In this document: piece after piece, positions 61,841 through 64,000 of the stretch
Layout: every line of letters begins with the position of its first letter
How positions within the stretch are numbered: position 1 is the first letter of the stretch
NCBI GenBank assembly: GCA_051208035.1
Contig: JBPJFZ010000016.1
Coordinates: forward strand, 1-64,000
Direction: 5' to 3'
DNA length: 64,000 nt
Source of the DNA: JACKOB01 sp024234575
GTDB taxonomy: Bacteria > Pseudomonadota > Gammaproteobacteria > Pseudomonadales > Oleiphilaceae
Position numbers and translations under genes: made by a program
Notes under the pieces: model-generated
Told to the model about the DNA's origin: nothing
Database searches by the model: none
What the model saw: the letters and a program-made list of their open reading frames with translations, nothing else

Positions 61841-63865
61841 CTAAATAGACAAAGCAAGCCTTGTGCCCTGGTCAATTGCGCGCTTGGCATCCAGTTCGGC
61901 GGCCACATCGGCACCACCAATCAGATGATGAGGTTTGTTCAGGCCGTCAACCAGCTCACGCAGTGGATCTTGCCCGGCACACAGAATGACGTTATCGACT
62001 GCCAGTACTTGCTTCTCTCCGGCGATATCAATGTGCAGCCCCTGATCGTCTATTTTTTCGTAAGTGCAGGCAGGAATCATATGCACGCCCTTGTTTTTAA
62101 GGCCCGTACGATGAATCCAGCCAGTTGTTTTACCTAACTTGGCACCCACTTTTGATTTCTTGCGCTGCAGTAAATAAACCTCACGGGCAGCAGGTGAAAC
62201 AACGGCTTCTACGCCTTCGATGCCACCGCGAGCCTGCAGTGTCATATCGACGCCCCATTCTTTCATAAAGGCAGGAATGTTCTGGCTGGTTGATTCACCA
62301 GAATGTGTCAGGTATTCAGAAACGTCGAAACCAATGCCACCGGCACCAATCACGGCTACTTTCTTGCCCACTGGTGCTTTGTGGCGCAGTACGTCGAGAT
62401 AGCCAAGCACTTTCGGGTGATCAACGCCCTCAATCTCTGGTGTTCTGGGCTGAATGCCGGTTGCCAGAATCACTTCATCGAAATCGTCACCGTTTAAATC
62501 TGCGGCGGTAACTTTGCGTCCCAATGCCAATGTGACGCCTGTTTTCTCGATCTGCTTACCGTAGTAGCGCAACGTTTCGTAGAACTCTTCTTTGCCAGGA
62601 ATTTGCTTGGCCACGTTAAACTGGCCGCCGATTTCATCTGCCGCATCAAACAATGTAACTTTGTGACCGCGCTCGGCAGCGGTGGTCGCAAACGCCAAGC
62701 CTGCGGGGCCTGCACCGATAACCGCCAGTTTTTTCGCCGCCGTTACAGGGGTAATGGGCATTTCGGTTTCATGGCAGGCACGAGGGTTAACCAGACAACT
62801 GGTCATTCTGCCACTGAACACGTTGTCTAAGCAGGCCTGGTTACAGCCGATGCAGGTGTTGATTTCATCACTCTTACCTTCGGCCGCTTTTTGCACAAAG
62901 AAAGCGTCGGCAAGAAATGGTCGCGCCATGGAGACCATGTCGGCATCGCCACGGGCCAATACTTCTTCTGCAACTTCTGGGGTGTTGATCCGATTCGAGG
63001 TAATCAGCGGAATATTCAGCTCTTTCTTAAATTTCGCCGTTACCCAGGTAAATGCCGCACGGGGAACTTTCGTCGCGATCGTTGGAACCCGTGCTTCGTG
63101 CCAGCCAATACCGGTGTTAATGATGGTTGCGCCAGCCTTTTCAATAGCCTTGCCTAACTGCAGCACTTCTTCATAGGTGCTGCCGCCTTCAACCAAATCC
63201 AGCATCGATAAACGATAGATGATAATAAACTCTTTACCCACGGCTTCGCGTACGCGAGTGACCACTTCTACAGCCAGACGCATGCGGTTTTCATATTCGC
63301 CACCCCATCTGTCGTCGCGCTGGTTGGTACGCTGTGCCAGAAACTGGTTAATGAAGTAGCCTTCAGAGCCCATAATCTCGACGCCATCGTAACCACCGAT
63401 TTGCGCATGCTTCGCCAATTGCACGATGTCGTTGATCTGCTTCTGAATGCCATCTTCATCCAGTGCCTGTGGCTTAAATGGATTGATCGGTGCCTGTACT
63501 GCAGAAGGTGCAACAAGTTTTGGGTTAAAAGCATAACGGCCGGTATGCAAAATTTGCATACAGATTTTACTGCCAGCTTCGTGCACCGCATCGGTGATTT
63601 CACGGTGCTTTAGTGCATCTTCTTCGTTCTTGATTAACTGTGTTTGTGGGTGCGTGGCGCCTTCGGCATTAGGGCCGAAACCACCGGTCACGATAAGGCC
63701 AACGCCACCGCGTGCACGCTCTGCAAAAAACGCCGCCATTCTTGTTAAACCGTCGGGGGCTTCTTCCAGACCTGTATGCATAGATCCCATTAATACGCGA
63801 TTTTTCAGCGTCGTGAATCCTAAGTCGAGAGGCTTTAACATATGTGGGTAGCGTGCTGCTGTCAT
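61841..63865 (-). CDS. fadH: 2,4-Dienoyl-CoA reductase (NADPH)
   Basis: The 674-residue iron-sulfur flavoprotein reduces 2,4-dienoyl-CoA during breakdown of unsaturated fatty acids. The N-terminal old-yellow-enzyme barrel (to about 330) ends near the cluster ligands (CIGCNQACL then TSCLVNPRAC). FAD/NADPH domains follow (VIGAGPAGLAFA, VAVIGAGGIGFDVSEYL). The TAC-ATG start is preceded by GGAGATATAC. Length and order match E. coli FadH. Confidence 0.94.
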   Translation of the reverse strand: MTAARYPHMLKPLDLGFTTLKNRVLMGSMHTGLEEAPDGLTRMAAFFAERARGGVGLIVTGGFGPNAEGATHPQTQLIKNEEDALKHREITDAVHEAGSKICMQILHTGRYAFNPKLVAPSAVQAPINPFKPQALDEDGIQKQINDIVQLAKHAQIGGYDGVEIMGSEGYFINQFLAQRTNQRDDRWGGEYENRMRLAVEVVTRVREAVGKEFIIIYRLSMLDLVEGGSTYEEVLQLGKAIEKAGATIINTGIGWHEARVPTIATKVPRAAFTWVTAKFKKELNIPLITSNRINTPEVAEEVLARGDADMVSMARPFLADAFFVQKAAEGKSDEINTCIGCNQACLDNVFSGRMTSCLVNPRACHETEMPITPVTAAKKLAVIGAGPAGLAFATTAAERGHKVTLFDAADEIGGQFNVAKQIPGKEEFYETLRYYGKQIEKTGVTLALGRKVTAADLNGDDFDEVILATGIQPRTPEIEGVDHPKVLGYLDVLRHKAPVGKKVAVIGAGGIGFDVSEYLTHSGESTSQNIPAFMKEWGVDMTLQARGGIEGVEAVVSPAAREVYLLQRKKSKVGAKLGKTTGWIHRTGLKNKGVHMIPACTYEKIDDQGLHIDIAGEKQVLAVDNVILCAGQDPLRELVDGLNKPHHLIGGADVAAELDAKRAIDQGTRLALSI

Positions 63866-63922
63866 GTATATCTCCGCGTTTATCTATCGCTTATCGAGTT
63901 ACTTCAGAATACATTTGTCTTC

Positions 63923-63936
63923 GTCTGGTGCCAGAC
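63923..63936. promoter_or_regulatory. Palindrome upstream of fadH
   Basis: GTCTGG-TG-CCAGAC lies 57 bp before the fadH start. It has the size and position of an operator. It resembles FadR half-sites in the CTGGT element only loosely, so the regulator is not assigned. Confidence 0.4.
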
Positions 63937-64000
63937 TAAGACTTACCTTTTTGATTGATGTGTATGTTAGTAGCTCGCGTCGGATCTCGCCTTATCATTT

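Overview
The window looks like chromosomal DNA of a marine-type gammaproteobacterium. The evidence is a BaeSR-like pair, OxyR next to AhpC and AhpF, a FadH-type dienoyl-CoA reductase, an IbpA-type Hsp20 behind a heat-shock (sigma-32) promoter, a CS1-type chaperone/usher system, many lipoproteins, and moderate base composition. The species cannot be named from the sequence. No rRNA, tRNA, CRISPR array, integrase or intact transposase was found.

Positions 1-2249 are a decayed accessory stretch. It holds two structurally convincing integron attC sites (about 1364-1475 and 1871-1975), a frameshifted DUF6348-type cassette gene, a cassette ORF that reads into an attC, and a broken lipoprotein gene. 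No integrase is visible. Positions 2250-7258 (minus strand) hold an L,D-transpeptidase and M15 peptidase pair for 3-3 peptidoglycan cross-links, then a GGDEF/EAL protein. Positions 7.6-12.5 kb carry a DUF900 lipoprotein hydrolase, a META lipoprotein, a DCC-family protein, a MITE-like element and an orphan polyamine-type binding protein that faces a chemoreceptor. Positions 14-20 kb hold phosphoketolase, a DUF4124/LRR/ankyrin fusion, a truncated M19 dipeptidase and an FG-GAP lipoprotein.

Positions 20.4-23.8 kb are the peroxide module oxyR/ahpC-ahpF. Two effector-like hydrolases follow at 23.9-25.4 kb: an M91-type zinc protease and an unrecognised protein with possible catalytic Cys and His. 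A TetR regulator sits at 27.2-27.9 kb; near-identical operators lie at its own promoter and at that of the 26668 gene. Next come a solute-binding protein, a FIST sensor with hybrid kinase, and an operon of two DUF1538 membrane proteins, a P-II-like protein and a CBS protein.

Positions 35-37 kb carry a PIN toxin/antitoxin pair with its operator, a methyltransferase and a VapC remnant. The 37.1-43.7 kb block joins a CotH-kinase lipoprotein, a VTC polyphosphate-polymerase-type protein, a DUF4956 membrane protein and a BaeSR-like two-component pair, all on one strand. It is the most interesting multi-gene system here. Positions 43.9-49 kb hold ibpA with its sigma-32 promoter, a structured RNA candidate, a divergent metallo-beta-lactamase-fold protein and a large 7TM hybrid kinase. 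Positions 49-53 kb combine cyanase behind a sigma-54-type promoter, a ParE/Phd-type toxin-antitoxin pair, a PP2C/Ser-Thr kinase fusion and a formate/nitrite-family channel, which suggests nitrogen use. Positions 53.4-60.2 kb carry a quinone reductase, a secreted EEP phosphatase/nuclease, and a DUF4402 pilin facing an usher and chaperone. The window closes with an RRM-like small protein, a Crp/Fnr regulator and fadH.
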